A stretch of DNA of 64,000 nucleotides from Megaustenia siamemsis (GCA_032433765.1 JAVIAB010000092.1:33804534-33868533), one strand, 5' to 3'; counted from the first letter of the stretch, positions 45,694-57,994 are shown. The notes: generated by a model not told the origin, from the letters alone. Program-made: numbers and translations.

Positions 45694-45831
45694 AACTACG
45701 AAAGTGAAAGAGTGTGTGTGTGTGGAAAGAGAGAAGGAGAGGCAATAGAAAAAGAGTTAATAAAAAGAATTGCAGTGGTATTAAAGAGAAAGTATGGTGG
45801 TACAGCGAAATTAATTTTGAACAAGAATTAG

Positions 45832-45836
<5 letters not shown>

Positions 45837-45880
<44 letters not shown>
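45837..45880. repeat. (GA)n microsatellite
   Basis: About 20 GA units following AGATAGATA. Confidence 0.95.
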
Positions 45881-45881
<1 letters not shown>

Positions 45882-46149
45882 GATGGGGATGAAGTTAGGG
45901 TAATAAACATAGCGAGAGGGAGAAGGAATAAGGCGTTCGGAATAATACAACAGAGAGAAAGATTTTGATTAAAATTTAATAACAGAAAAAGAGAAAAATA
46001 AGAGAGAATAGAAAAGGGAGAGAACACAAGATAAAGGAATGTACTAGTGGCAGTAGTACTCAAAAGGAAATGGAGAATAAAAAGATAGCTTTAATCATGA
46101 AGAGCTTTTTAAGAGATTGTTTACTGTAGCTTCTGTCCTTATGAAAAAG

Positions 46150-46350
46150 TTCATACATACACATGTAGACGTACTCATATCCATACACATGTAGACGTAC
46201 TCATATCCATACACATGTAGACGTACTCATATCCATACACATGTAGACGTACTCATATCCATACACATGTAGACGTACTCATATCCATACACATGTAGAC
46301 GTACTCATATCCATACATATGTAGACGTGCGCATATCCATACACGCGCAG
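46150..46350. repeat. 26-bp minisatellite, about 7 units
   Basis: Unit CATACACATGTAGACGTACT plus CATATC. The last unit is diverged (GTGCGCATATCC). Confidence 0.96.
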
Positions 46351-46412
46351 CGAAAGTTAGAGAGAGAGACAGAAAGAATACGATATAAATGTTACAGATA
46401 TAATGGAAAGAA

Positions 46413-46413
46413 C

Positions 46414-46457
<44 letters not shown>
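46413..46457. repeat. (GA)n microsatellite
   Basis: About 22 GA units. Confidence 0.95.
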
Positions 46458-46460
<3 letters not shown>

Positions 46461-47184
46461 TGTAAGTGTGTGTCTAAGAGCGTGAGGGATGAGAAGCAGA
46501 AAGAGAGTACGAAGGAGAAAATTAAAGATAGAGAAAGAGGGAGATGCATGCGTAGAAATACAATCATCATTTCATGAAAGCTTTTGCTAAACCGATTATG
46601 TCCCTTGAAAGATAACAAAAAATGTCCTGATTATGTAAATATATAAATGAGAAATGACAAAAATTGAAAACATAAGAAGTAGAGTTGAAGGTGCAAAGAA
46701 AAGAAAAAAAGCGAAAGGAAGATTAATGATTTAGAAGAGAGTATTTAGGAGAAACCTATTTCTATTGAACCACGCCTTTATCAGTTGTATGGTGATTTGC
46801 AAGTTGTAACGTGTGAGTTGTCTCCCTTGTCTTAACCTTTTAACTATATTATCTATGCATGGAAACTAATCTTGATTTAAATCTGCTTCTAGTAATTTTC
46901 TTCATGTGCAGCTATAACTTCATAGGTAGAATTAGTCTATCTACATTTCTACCGATTTCTGTGGGCATGGTTATTTTGTAAGGCAACTAGTCCATGATAA
47001 ACGGAACTGACAAGATATATGCAGCCAAATAAGAATAACATGATACAAACATGTCTACAGAGGAGTAATATGGCGGCATTTGCAGCAGTAATGATTGTAT
47101 TTAGAGATGGTATATTGTTATAATAGAAATAATAGCAGCAGTAGGAGAAACAGGAGTGACATGGCCGCACGGAATATTTAATGC
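46458..47184. other. AT-rich non-coding DNA, nothing recognised
   Basis: No recognised feature. Confidence 0.5.
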
Positions 47185-48510
47185 AGCAAGACACCAATAA
47201 AAAGCCCCAGAAGACTGGCAACAGGCAATCATCGTACCAATATGGAAAAAGAAAGGTAGCAAAAGAGACTGCAATCAAGATATAGGTATATCTCTTTTTA
47301 GCCATATAGGAAAGCTATACGCCAAAATCGTGAGAAAAAGGCTGAGACCAATAATAGAACTACAGTTAAGTGATTGCCAAATGGGTTTTAAAAAAAAACA
47401 GAGGATGTGCTGACACTCTATTCATATTAAAGGCAGCTTGCAGTAAAAACGACAGAAAACAATCACAATTGATACATAGCTTTCATCGACGAGGAAAAAG
47501 CATTTGACATAGTAAACAGAGAACAACTGTGGAAGATAATAACAACATACAGAGTAAGTCAACATTTAACCAACCAAAGATTAAAAACCTCTACATCAAG
47601 AGCAGCTGCACAGTCAGAACAGCAGCTGGATACACGGACCACTTTGAAGTTAGATCAGGTGTAAGACAGGGGTGCTTACTATCCCATCTACTGTTTATTA
47701 CATACATGGACTATATATGCAAGTTAGCCAACCCATCAGAGACAGAGGAGATCAACGAGCTTTGATTTGCAGACTTAAATAGACTCAACAGCACAGACAC
47801 ACAATACAACATGACAATCAACATCAACAAAACAGAAGTCATGAATGTCGCCAAAAATAAACACAACATCAACATAACTATTGAAGGCAGGCAACTAAAA
47901 CATGTAGAGGAATTCAAATACCTAGGAAGTTTAGTTACAAAAGACAATTCACACACAAGCGAGTAGACATACTCAAGATGCATCAAAGCTTGTCAAATCA
48001 TTGGACAGTTATCACCACTATTGTCCAACAAGGAAATAACTATAGAGGAAAAACGGGCACTCTACAATACAATTTTCACCTCAACGTTGTGCTACCAATG
48101 CCAGACCTGGACCCTAGATGCAAGAACAATAAGTAAAATAACCTCTACTGAGATGAAGTGTGTCAGACGACTGACATAAAACATTCTGAGAGATAAGATC
48201 AGAAATGAAGAACTGAGGAAATAGCTGGGAATAGCCCCCGCCATAGAATATAATAAGAAGCAACAGATAAAATGGTTTGGCCACGTGACACGGCAGAAAG
48301 AACAAAACACAACACAATGAGCTCTCAATAAACGTTGTGAGAACGCCATACTCAAGGGTCGACCACGAAAAATATGGATCGACGGAATACTAGAAGCACT
48401 ATGAAACATAGCAGCAGCAGAGGCGAACAGAAGAGCAAAAGACTGCAAATTATATCTCCCGTCGACGCTGAAAGGCAAATGAGGAATGAAAGAAGACGAA
48501 TATTGTTAAA
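47185..48510 (+). pseudogene. LINE family B reverse transcriptase (copy 7), pseudogene with deleted catalytic box
   Basis: The most 5'-complete B copy. It reads APEDWQQAIIVPIWKKKGSK, ISLFSHIGKLYAKIVRKRLR, AFIDEEKAFDIVNREQLWKI (motif A), RSGVRQGCLLSHLLFITYMD and NPSETEEINEL. The frame then gives stop-FAD-LNRLNST where copy 3 has LLFADDQALIHETIEDLQEHLNRLN-type sequence. About 45 bp, including the second catalytic Asp, are therefore deleted near 47764-47778. Downstream come INKTEVMNVAKNK, EEFKYLGSLVTKD, TLCYQCQTWTLDA and IKWFGHVTRQKEQN. It ends GGCAAATGAGGAATGAAAGA. Other lesions are an A-run frameshift near 47393 and several stops. Confidence 0.92.
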
Positions 48511-49015
48511 GTTGGAGATGGTGTATTGTTATAGATAGAGATGTTATAATGTTGTAGTTGGAGATAGTATATTGTTACAGTTTGAAATGGTATATTGTTG
48601 TAGTTGGAGATGGTATAATGGTGTAGTTGGAGATGGTATAATGTTGTAGTTCGAGATGGTATAATGTTGTAGTTGGAGATGGTATAATGTTGTAGTTCGA
48701 GATGCTATAATGTTGTAGTTGGAGATGGTATATTGTTGTAGTTGGAGATGGTATAATGTTGTAGCTGGAGATGGTATAATCTTGTAGTTGGAGATGGTAT
48801 AATGTTGTAGTTGGAGATGGTATAATGTTGTAGTTGGAGATGGTAAATTGTTGCAGTTGGAGATGGTATCATGTTGCAGTTGGTGGAAGTAAATCGCTGC
48901 AATTGGAGGTAGTATATTACAACAGTTCGAGATCAATCATAGTTTGTAGTATAAGATGGTATATTGTTGTAGTTGGAGATAAGTATACCGTTGCAGTTGG
49001 AGATGTTGTTTTGTA
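48511..49015. repeat. 23-bp minisatellite, about 22 units
   Basis: Unit TAGTTGGAGATGGTATAATG plus TTG, with TATATTG, GTTCGAGAT and TTGCAGTTGG variants increasing to the right. It starts directly at the 3' end of LINE B copy 7. Confidence 0.95.
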
Positions 49016-49654
49016 GCTGTTGCGATAGCTTGGAACAAGTAGCAACTAACTGAGAGTTGAAAGCTAAAACTTTAATGTAAACAATGTTCTTGCTAATGCA
49101 TACAGATATTACCTTTTTAGAAGGACCATCACGAATTTACATTTTATAGGGGTCATTAATATTTTATATTTTGCTTTGAAAATATTATTCATTCTACCTC
49201 CTTAATTAATAATATTTCTCGACACAGGACGCAAACGTCATAGTAAACATGATGCTGTGAGTTGCAACATTTATTTTTGAGGCGGCCAGTGCATGCGAAA
49301 TTATTATTTCCTTACCCAGCGATTCTGATAAGAAGCGATTCCATTGCAGCTGGAATGATTAGTCGATTATGATTGAATTAAGATACTCGTAGTTTGCTTT
49401 TAGAAGCCAGTTCTCCTTAAGTTCTGAACGCTCTCACTATACTAGAACAACTGTACGATGATGATATTTTTAAAATGTAAATTATAGCAGAATGTAACAG
49501 CATTAAGGTGAATGCCACAAATTCGGTGAAATTTATAAATAAAAGAAGCATGCATTTATTCCTTTTTTAAAATCAAAGTCGCAACGTTAAACAGAAAAAA
49601 ATAAGTGTGATTTCAACATTTCTTTGGTATCCCGATACCAAATAAGGAAGAACT
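49016..49654. other. AT-rich non-coding DNA, nothing recognised
   Basis: No recognised feature. Confidence 0.5.
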
Positions 49655-51150
49655 ATAGTTAAAGGTACATTCAACACATGAAAAGAGGCAAAGCTCCAGG
49701 TCCCGACAATATAACAATCGAAGAGATAAATGCATTAGGAGAGTTGGGAGTACAAGTCATAACAAAACTACTCAATGACATATATAACACTGGACACATG
49801 CCCGAAGATCTACTAAAATCTATCTTTGTAGCCATACCGAAGAAGTCAGGAGCCACTGATTGTGAAGACCATCGCACTATTAATCTCATGTGCCATATAA
49901 CTAAAATATTACTAAGAATCATCATGAGACGTGTAAGGAACAAAATAAAACCAGAAGTAAGTGAGGAACAATGTGGATTTGTGGAAGGAAAGGGCACCAA
50001 TAATGCAATATACATCTTAAGAACATTGATAGAAAAATCTATAGAGGAAAGGAAAGATCTATATATGTGCTTTATAGACTACATGAAAGCATTTGACAAA
50101 GTAAAGCATGTGAAAATAATCAATATGCTGGAGAAATTAAACATTGATGGCAAGGATCTGCGAATCATAAAATACATGTACTGGTAACAAAAAGCAGCTA
50201 TACGAATTAACAACCAAACAGGACAATTCCAATATATAAAACAAGGAGTCAGACAAGGCTGAGTTCTGTCACCGGATTTGTTTTCACTTTACAGCGAATA
50301 TATTATGATCTCAATAGCAGACACAAAAGAAATTGAAGTCAACGGTCACAGCATAAATAATTTGCTATATGCGGATGACCCAGTCTTAATAGCAGAGACA
50401 GAGAACGAACTACAAGAAATGATATAAATAATAGTAAATGAAAGCAACAAGAAAGGTCTCAGTCTGAATAGTAAGAAAACAGAATTAATGGTTATATCGA
50501 AGAAACAATCATTACCATCATGCAGCATAACAATAAACGAGACAAATCTGAAACAGGTGCAACGTTTTAAATACTTGGGCACAATAATAACATCAGATGG
50601 GAGATGCACCACAGAAATAAAAAGCAGAATAGCTCAGACCAAAATAGCATTTCAGAATATGAAAAATATCTTATGCAACAAATCTATGTCAATAAAAATG
50701 AGAAAAAGAGTTTATCGGTGCTATATAGAACCAATTCTGACCTATGGAAGCGAATCATGGACAGTAGACAAACAAATGAAAAGACTATTGGATGCCACAG
50801 AGATGGGATTTCTCAGAAGAATGTTGAAAGTTCCCTGGACAGCTAAAAAGACCAATGAGGAAGTTCTCAAAGAGACCAACACAAAAAGGGAGCTCTTAAA
50901 AAAACATGAGAAAGAAGCAATCAACATGTTTCGGGCACATCATGAGAAGAGGAAAGTTGGAATACTTGGTTACAACAGGCAAAATAAAAGGAAAGAGATA
51001 TCGCGGACGACAAAGAGAGAAAATACTGGATAGCTTGGTGTCATGGCATGGAAAACAGTCAACAACTGAACTGATACGATGCACTGTAGATAGAAGATTG
51101 TGGAGGGACATGATCACTTACGCCAACCGGTATGGCACATGAAGATGATA
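49655..51150 (+). pseudogene. LINE family D reverse transcriptase (copy 2), nearly complete RT, pseudogene
   Basis: RT domain in order: KRGKAPGPDNITIEEINALG, LKSIFVAIPKKSGATDCEDH, EQCGFVEGKGTNNAIYILRT, CFIDYMKAFDKVKHVKIINM (motif A, 50071-50097), GVRQG-stop-VLSPDLFSLY (motif B) and LLYADDPVLIAETENELQEM (YADD coded at 50368-50379). Then KKTELMVISKK, VQRFKYLGTIITSDGRCTTE, YIEPILTYGSESWTVDKQMK and MLKVPWTAKKTNEEVLKETN. After a frameshift near 50930 come FGHIMRRGKLEYLVTTGKIK and STTELIRCTVDRRLWRDMIT. Lesions: TAA at 50185, TGA at 50260 (in place of the usual Cys of RQGC), TAA at 50425 and that frameshift. Catalytic residues remain. The endonuclease is absent. The 3' end is GGCACATGAAGATGATAA. Confidence 0.93.
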
Positions 51151-51154
51151 ATAG

Positions 51155-53619
51155 TTAAAGGTGTACATAGCAGTATTTTACTTAGTAAGAGAATGGAGCC
51201 TCCATTTATCCTAGTCAGCACGGCCCAGTACTCTTATCCCCGATTCCTGAGCTTCCCCGACAAACATTCAGGTAACCATCTTTTTTGCTTCCAGCTGCGT
51301 TGACTGGCCGAACGAGCGAGCTTCGAACCCTGGCATTCAGCCTGAAAAGCGAGCTTTATAGAATTATGCTATTCAGTTTCAAGTAAGATGTTAAGGCAAT
51401 TCCGAGAGTTGTTATAGAGTGTTTATAAGATAGCAAAACGCATTATTCCTGACCCATAACGTGGATCTGCAAGGTTAGCCACCTGCATGATTTTTACACT
51501 GCGAGAACTCCAAGAAAAATGTTGACAGCAGATTAGATTGCTGTTGATTCGCTGATGCTGTAAAATAATGAACATCAAATGACTTAAACAAAGAAATCAA
51601 GTCAGATGTCCTTCAGACCTCTAGATTATCTTCTATTGTGCCAACCTCCAGATCTCTTTTTGTCTTATTTTGTGGGTACTGTGCAGAGATGAAATATGTA
51701 CAGCTTTCTGGGCATTCGCTTGTTGTGTAGTTTGAGCTATTCTCATCTTGGATTTATGTAACTACTATTCTTAATCCATCTAGTCACACTTTCCTTAGTC
51801 GTACTTTCGACGTGCAGTCAAACATGTTTGTTTATATATTGTTCCAGTGTTGCAAGTTGGTTGGATATGCAAACAAATTACTTCTTTGATTATTAACATT
51901 ATCACTTACTGGAATGTCCCCTGCAGTTATTCTCAGATTTTCATTTTGCAACTACACCTCTTTCTTTTGTTTGAGATTGAAAATACTCAGGAACCAATTA
52001 CAATGTGGCTAAGTCAAGCTAAAAGAATTGACAACAACGGTTGCGCTCAGCACATGTTGTATAGATAACTCAATTGAGGATAACAGTTTATTTGCAAAAA
52101 AAACCTGCGTTACGTGATGTCTGCAAGGCATCGCATATTGACTTCTGTATCAGTGAGAAGTGCTGGAAACACTTGTCATAGTATCATGCATATGGAGAAC
52201 AAACTTAAATGGCATAGCAACATTCAATAGACGTATCACACCAATGCATGTAAATTTAAAGAAATGAGAGAAAAGGTGAGACCTTTTAAAACAACTTTCC
52301 TTTATTCGTAAATCTACCAGATGTGTTAATTAAACTTTTACACGAACTTTCCATTTAGCGTCGTTTTGTGCAGAGTCATTAATACTTTAAACAAATATGT
52401 GGTGTTATAAAATATTCGGTACAAATGTTCTCCTAGCTAGACTACGAATATAGGTCCACATTGTGAACAACCACCTAAAATAAACATATATTTATTCGTG
52501 TCTTAGTGGTTTGTTGGCTCTCTTCAAACATCGGAAACGGACATGACTATATAATGTGTTGCGAGAACGTGGTAAAAGTGGCTGAGTAAGTGAACAATTT
52601 TATGTTACAGTATACATTTCATAGACGGCTGTGTTACTTCTATAGCTATTTAATTTATATGAGACAGTGTTTGTTCACTATCACGTCTACTAATGAAGGT
52701 TTGGTAGCCGAAATGTTTAGTCACTTTGTTTTGTCCTAATTTCGCAATGCTGTATATCATAGCAGTATGTGTTTTACTCTCATTCATGGAACATTCATTC
52801 AGAAACCTGTTTTGACTGGGATAATTAATGTAGAAGTAGATCAGTTGCGGAGATATTTGAAGCACCTGGTCAAGAATTATTAAATGACGACCTCGTTCAG
52901 ATAGGACAACATGGAGCAGCTGAACACGAAGGCAATTATGATGATGGCATTTTACCTCAGTGATGATCTATTATCGTTTGACTGAGACTTTTGAGCATTT
53001 GATAAAGCTCTGGCAATTTTCACAGCAACTTCTAAGGACTATAGTAACTAATGAATATTGGACCAACCAGTGGCGATATTTAGAGAAGGGAACGGAGGTC
53101 ACAATTCATCAAATATTATATAATACCACATAACACAATCACATACCAGGTCAGTGAGCTGAATTTCAATAAACAAGCGACTACCATATTCCCTAGTTTG
53201 GATGTGATTACTGCACTACGACATCTGTCGGCTTTTCAATGTGTATAGTAACTAGGTAGGTCAATTCTGCTGTCACCTCAATGGTTGTCATGACAACAGT
53301 GGTTCAGTGAATAAGAAAGCTGTTTCATCTCTATATAGTAACCTATAGAAATAAAGATTGACAGCAGGCCAATTTTAGTAATAAACCACCGTGTTTCGTC
53401 TTTATATTTCAAACACAATCTTGACCTTGAAAGAAAATGAAAAATATGTTATTTATCAGCAAAACAATGTTTTTTTAATAACTTACAAATACAGGTAACT
53501 AATATATTATGATGTGTTTATGATAATGAAGGGCAATAATTGAAGAAATTATTTATTTAGTGTAAATTGCAGTAATTTTTATGTCGAAAATTATCAGGTA
53601 AAAGTCTAACGTAAAAGTT
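51155..53619. other. AT-rich non-coding DNA, nothing recognised
   Basis: The longest stretch (2.5 kb) without a recognised feature. Open frames are short and lack motifs, and no tandem arrays are seen. Confidence 0.5.
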
Positions 53620-53956
53620 CAGTCTCCCGTCTTAAAAAAAAAAAAAAGTAAATAGCCCCGGCACGTCAAGTAGCGTATAGGGAATATGGTGTTAGTAACC
53701 ATAATTTGTACAGACTTTCGACACATGATTTTTGAGTAATGTGGTCGGTATTACACCCGTGCCGCTTTACTTTCCCAGAAAAAAAACCCGGTACCCATTA
53801 AAGACTGGGTGAACCTGAAAGCCGTCGATCAGGATCGAACCCGCTATTGTCCTTTGTAGTCCGGTTGACTAACCACTGAGCTATCACTGAGCTATTGTCC
53901 TTTGTAGTCCGGTTGACTAACCACTGAGCTATCACTGTTCCCAGTCACACGTCTTA
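53620..53956 (-). mobile_element. SINE family S1, full length with internal duplication (copy 6)
   Basis: AGTCTCCCGTCTTA (53621-53634) and AGTCACACGTCTTA (53943-53956) form a target-site duplication with two mismatches. The body is the S1 antisense (CACGTCAAGTAGCGTATAGG, GTGGTCGGTATTACACCCGT, GGTACCCATTAAAGACTGGG). Near the tRNA head, GAGCTATTGTCCTTTGTAGT through ACTAACCACTGAGCTATCAC is duplicated in tandem, so the A-box region is present twice. A poly-A run (poly-T on the element strand) marks the tail. Confidence 0.94.
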
Positions 53957-53959
53957 ACC

Positions 53960-54860
53960 TCCTCAAATTTCGAACCAGCCTTTCACCGCTGCTATCTACA
54001 AAAAAAAAAAAAAAAACGGAGCTCAGCAAACATTGTACGTGTTTAAACAAAAAAAGAACCCACTAGTATCAAGAAGAAGATCCTGCAGCACAAACAACAT
54101 CACCACTTGCAACACCACTCTTACCTAAAGTATTACTAGACCCCTCATGCATTTCTCTACACAGTTAAGGGATATGCAACGGACACTGATTCTTCTTTAC
54201 CCAAACTCACATTGAACAATATTGACGATCAAGCTTTCTCTAGGATATCGATAATGTTATTGACAAGAAACCAAACAATTTCCCTCCTGTAGAAATGCCA
54301 CAGTTCCATAACACCACATGCAGTGACATAGCCTCTGGGGGCTGACGGGGGTTATTGAGAGCACAGAAGTCTTAAGTGTCATAGATTTAAAAATAAATAA
54401 ATGAAAAACAAATGGTTATGATACATATTTTGAAATAGCAGGTTAGGGGGCACACTACTTGTCATCCCCTGGCGCGGACAACTTAAGGATACGATACGCG
54501 ATTGAATGTATTGCTCAAACGTTTCAGTTTAAAGTGTTATTCACAATTAGATTAGCTTTAGCGTCAGCAGAACTTGCTGTAGGCCTATCATTGTCTGTAT
54601 TCAGACAAGCACTGTCAGGTTCCTGGTGCGGACGCAATGTGTTCAGCACAACATATATATGTGGAAGTACGTTGATATTATTGACACGATTAAAGTAAAG
54701 TGCAAGCATGTGCTTTTTCTGGTAGCATGAGCATTTCGTGTTGATAGATAACAAGTGAACACAAGCAATAGTGGGAATATATGTTACCTTCCTGGGGTGA
54801 TAAACTGACAGATCTAGGCGACGTTGTGTCTGCACTATTCGGCCAAAGCTTCAGAGTTTG
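53960..54860. other. Non-coding DNA, nothing recognised
   Basis: A poly-A run of about 16 at 54000-54017. Otherwise nothing recognised. Confidence 0.5.
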
Positions 54861-54867
54861 AATTGTT

Positions 54868-55185
54868 TCTTCTTCTTCTACCTTTCAACTCCCTCTGGAG
54901 CATAGGTCTTCAACAAACACTTCCCAAGCCGTTTTATTTCTTGCCATTATTTTATCATTATTCCATGTCTTCTCCATCATCTTCATCTCTTATTCCATCT
55001 GTCACCTATAAGAATATTTTGGTCTTTCTATTTGTCTTTTATTGCTTGGGGATTCCAAGAAAAGGTTTGTTTTGTAATATTCTCAGTTAGCTTGTGCAGT
55101 GTGTCTTATCAAGCGCCATAGTCTTCGTTGTATCTCTTTATCCACTGGTATTTGACTGGTACTTTTCCATAATTCTATGTTAGTG
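54868..55185 (-). mobile_element. LINE C-terminal relic (CSRGS-type end)
   Basis: Across frames the minus strand reads VPVKYQWIKR / IPVDKEIQRRLWRLIRHTAQ, then SNKRQIERPKYSYR, MMEKTWNNDKIMARNKTAWE and VFVEDLCSRGS. This is the familiar order at the end of some animal LINE ORF2s: (I)RRRRWxWIGHT, KRxxxRPxxTW, then a MAQDRxxWRxxVxxLCSxGS terminus. A GAA repeat follows. Degenerate. Confidence 0.65.
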
Positions 55186-55379
55186 ATTCTGACCTGTCAT
55201 TTCCATTCTTATATTCTGGCAAGTATCCATTAATGATTTTGAATTGTTTAGGTGATATTTATTTTGCAGGAAATACTGCATGTTCACTAAATTTAGTTTA
55301 CCATCTCTCTGTGCCTCTGTGTGGCTCTATCGCATACAAGTATACAGACTCTCATTACTCTTTTTCTCATACTTTCTTT

Positions 55380-55662
55380 TCTTAACATGTGTCTGATGTA
55401 TGCCTCCTTCTTATTTCTCACTCTCTCTCCTGTATCTCTGGTTCAGTATAATTCTTCTTCACTCTAAATTATTAAAAGTTCCCACATTCCTCAGTTATTT
55501 CTTCCTACCAATTCTTTCTATCTTTCTCCCAACAACTCTCTCTCACTCTACCAATTTCCTCTCCCTTTCATTTCTCTTTCCAATTGAAATACCTGTCAAT
55601 TTCTTCTCCGATAAATCTTTCCCTCATTTTCAGTTCTCTCTCTAAAACTGTTCCACACTCTC

Positions 55663-55716
<54 letters not shown>

Positions 55717-56120
55717 ATCCTTTTTCAGTTCTAGCTCCTTTTCATTTCTCTTCTTTGTTGTCAACTCTCACTCTCAATTATCTCCCTCCATTTCAGCTTT
55801 CTCTTTCTTTACTCTCTCTTCTTCACTTTCAGTTCTCTCTCCCGCCCTCTCAATTCTCTCTTTCTCTCACATCTCTCTGCATCTAAAATCATCTCACTTT
55901 CAGTCTAAACTCTCCCTGTTCATCACAATTATTTCTTCCTCCCAACTTTTTCTCCCTCAGCTCTCTTTTCATTTAACTTCTCTCAATACATTTCAATTGT
56001 TTCGTTCTCTATTCTCTTTCTATAAATTCTTTCTCATTTTCTCACTCTCAGTCTCCCCCCCCCCCCAAATCCATCACTTTTGAACAATCCCTCAATTCTT
56101 TTCCTCTCTTAATATCCTCT
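55380..56120. repeat. Pyrimidine-rich CT/TTC low-complexity region
   Basis: About 700 bp strongly biased to C and T with TCTCTC, CTTTCAG and TCAATTCTC words. A perfect (CT)n core lies at about 55664-55714 and an oligo-C run at about 56055. The plus-strand Leu/Ser-rich frames are by-products. Confidence 0.9.
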
Positions 56121-56171
56121 TTTTCTTTCCGATATGCCCAATTTGTTCTCGATATCTCGATATCACTTTAC

Positions 56172-56490
56172 AGGAATCAGCCTGTGAGGTAAGATCAGAA
56201 ATGAAGAACTGGGAGAATAATCCCCGTCATAGAATATAGAAAGAAACAACAGATGAAATGGCTTGGCTACGTGATAAGGCAGAAATATCAAAACATAATA
56301 CATCGAGCCTCCTATAAACGTTGCGAGAACACGGGACACAAGGGCCAGCCTCGGAAAAGATGGATTGGTTGGATATTAGAAACACTAGGAAACATAACAG
56401 AAGCAGATGCGAAAAGAAGAGCAAAAGACTTAAAATTATATCTCCCCTCGACGCTGTAAAGCAAATGAGAAAAGAAAGGAGAAGAATTCC
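56172..56490 (+). mobile_element. LINE family B, 3' fragment (copy 8)
   Basis: Contains GAATCAGCCTGTGAGGTAAG, ATCAGAAATGAAGAACTGGG, GGCTTGGCTACGTGATAAGG, TTGCGAGAACACGGG and GACGCTGTAAAGCAAATGAG. Short frames give MKWLGYVIRQKYQN and KGQPRKRWIGWILETLGNIT. It ends AAAGGAGAAGAATTCC. Confidence 0.88.
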
Positions 56491-56644
56491 TGGATATCTT
56501 TTATCTCAAGCTTTCTCAGCCTGCACGATAACTACGTACCCCCACCCGCAGTTTTATCAAACGTGTAATTTAAGCAGTGTGCTCTGTTCATAATAAAATA
56601 TTTAAGACTTTAAATTTCAAATAGATTTAACTTATGGCTGTCTA

Positions 56645-57375
56645 ATGCCATCTTCTCTTGTGCCTACTTAACATCATCCTCATCATGTGCCATACCGGAT
56701 GGCGTAGGCGATAGTTGTCCTTCCACAATCTTTTATCTACAATACATCGTATCAATTCTGTTGTTGACTGTTTTCCATGCGATGCCACCAAGCTATCCAG
56801 TATTTTCTCTCTTCGTCGTCCGCGATCTCTCTTTCCTGTTATTTTGCCAGTTGTAACCAAGTATTCCAACTTTTCTCAATAATGTGCCCAAATAATGTTG
56901 ATTGTTTCTTTCTGATGTTTTTTCGGGAATTCCCTTTTTGTGTTGGACTCTTTGAGAATTTCTTCATTGGTCTTTTTAGCTGTCCAGGGAACTTTCAACA
57001 TTCTTCTGAGAAATTCCATCTCTGTGGCCTCTAATGGGCTTTTCATTTGTTTCTTCAGTGTCCATGATGCGCTTCCATAGGTCAGAATTGGTTCTATATA
57101 TAACACCGATGAGCTCTCTTTCTCATTTCTATTGACATAGATTTGCTGCATAAGGTATTTCTCATTTCCTGAAATGCTATTTTGGCCTGAACTATTCTGC
57201 TTTGTTATTTCTGTGGTGCATCTTCCATCTGATGTTATTATTGCGACCAAGTATTTGACGCGTTGCACTTGTTTCACATTTGCCCTGTTTATTTTTATGC
57301 TGCATGATGGTGAAGATTGCTTTTTTCATATGACCATTACTTCTGTTTTCTTACTATTCACACTGAGACCTTTTT
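56645..57375 (-). mobile_element. LINE family D, 3' half (copy 3)
   Basis: The minus strand gives MKQVQRVKYLVAIITSDGRC, YIEPILTYGSASWTLKKQMK, MLKVPWTAKKTNEEILKESN, WAHY, then EYLVTTGKITGKRDRGRRRE and STTELIRCIVDKRLWKDNYR. One or two frameshifts. The 3' end GGCACATGATGAGGATGATG shows a GAT-type tail. It aligns throughout with the 49.7-kb copy and begins just after its YADD region. Confidence 0.9.
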
Positions 57376-57379
57376 TTTA

Positions 57380-57990
57380 TTGGTTTCTTTTACTTGACCC
57401 TGGGTGCATCTACAGTAGCTAATGAGCCCTCAGTTGGGCTTATAATACAAGAAATAGTCACAATTTGTTCACTTAATTTGTACACGTCTTTCAGTCCAGA
57501 ATAACAATAGTTGTCGTTCATAAATTTAATAAGTTAAAGAATAAGGAACCTTTCAATGTAGGACTTGCATAAATTACAGTTAATTCACTTTTATTTCGGG
57601 TTTGATCAAATGTGGCTCCATACGCCAACCAAACTTAATTAACTCCGTGAGATCTTCCAATATACAATTGATTTTGTCATAATTTCTTTAAAAAGAAGAA
57701 ATTTAACTTAACTGTAAGAAGATAAAATATCACAATGCTAAATCTGTACCAGATTTTGAGTTTTAAAGGATTAAATTGTATACTAGAAAAGTGGGAATTA
57801 ATATGGTTAACAGGGAAATTTCTCTTAATGGCCTTCTTTGGAATAGTACGTGATGAGGATCCAATCTCTTTCACGGTGGTCAGCCATATTCGTCTTTCGT
57901 GTCTATTCTTTTGTGATATGCCTTTTGTGTACCACACACTTTGCTGCTTTCTGAGCCGTCGATCATTTCTGATTCTTCCGCCCCATCTAC
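57380..57990. other. Non-coding DNA, nothing recognised
   Basis: No recognised feature. Confidence 0.45.
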
Positions 57991-57994
57991 CGCA

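Noticed and set aside
55380..56120. Leu/Ser-rich membrane-protein-like frames of 81-100 codons.
   Set aside because: Produced by the CT-rich low-complexity region. TCT/CTC runs always translate to Ser/Leu.
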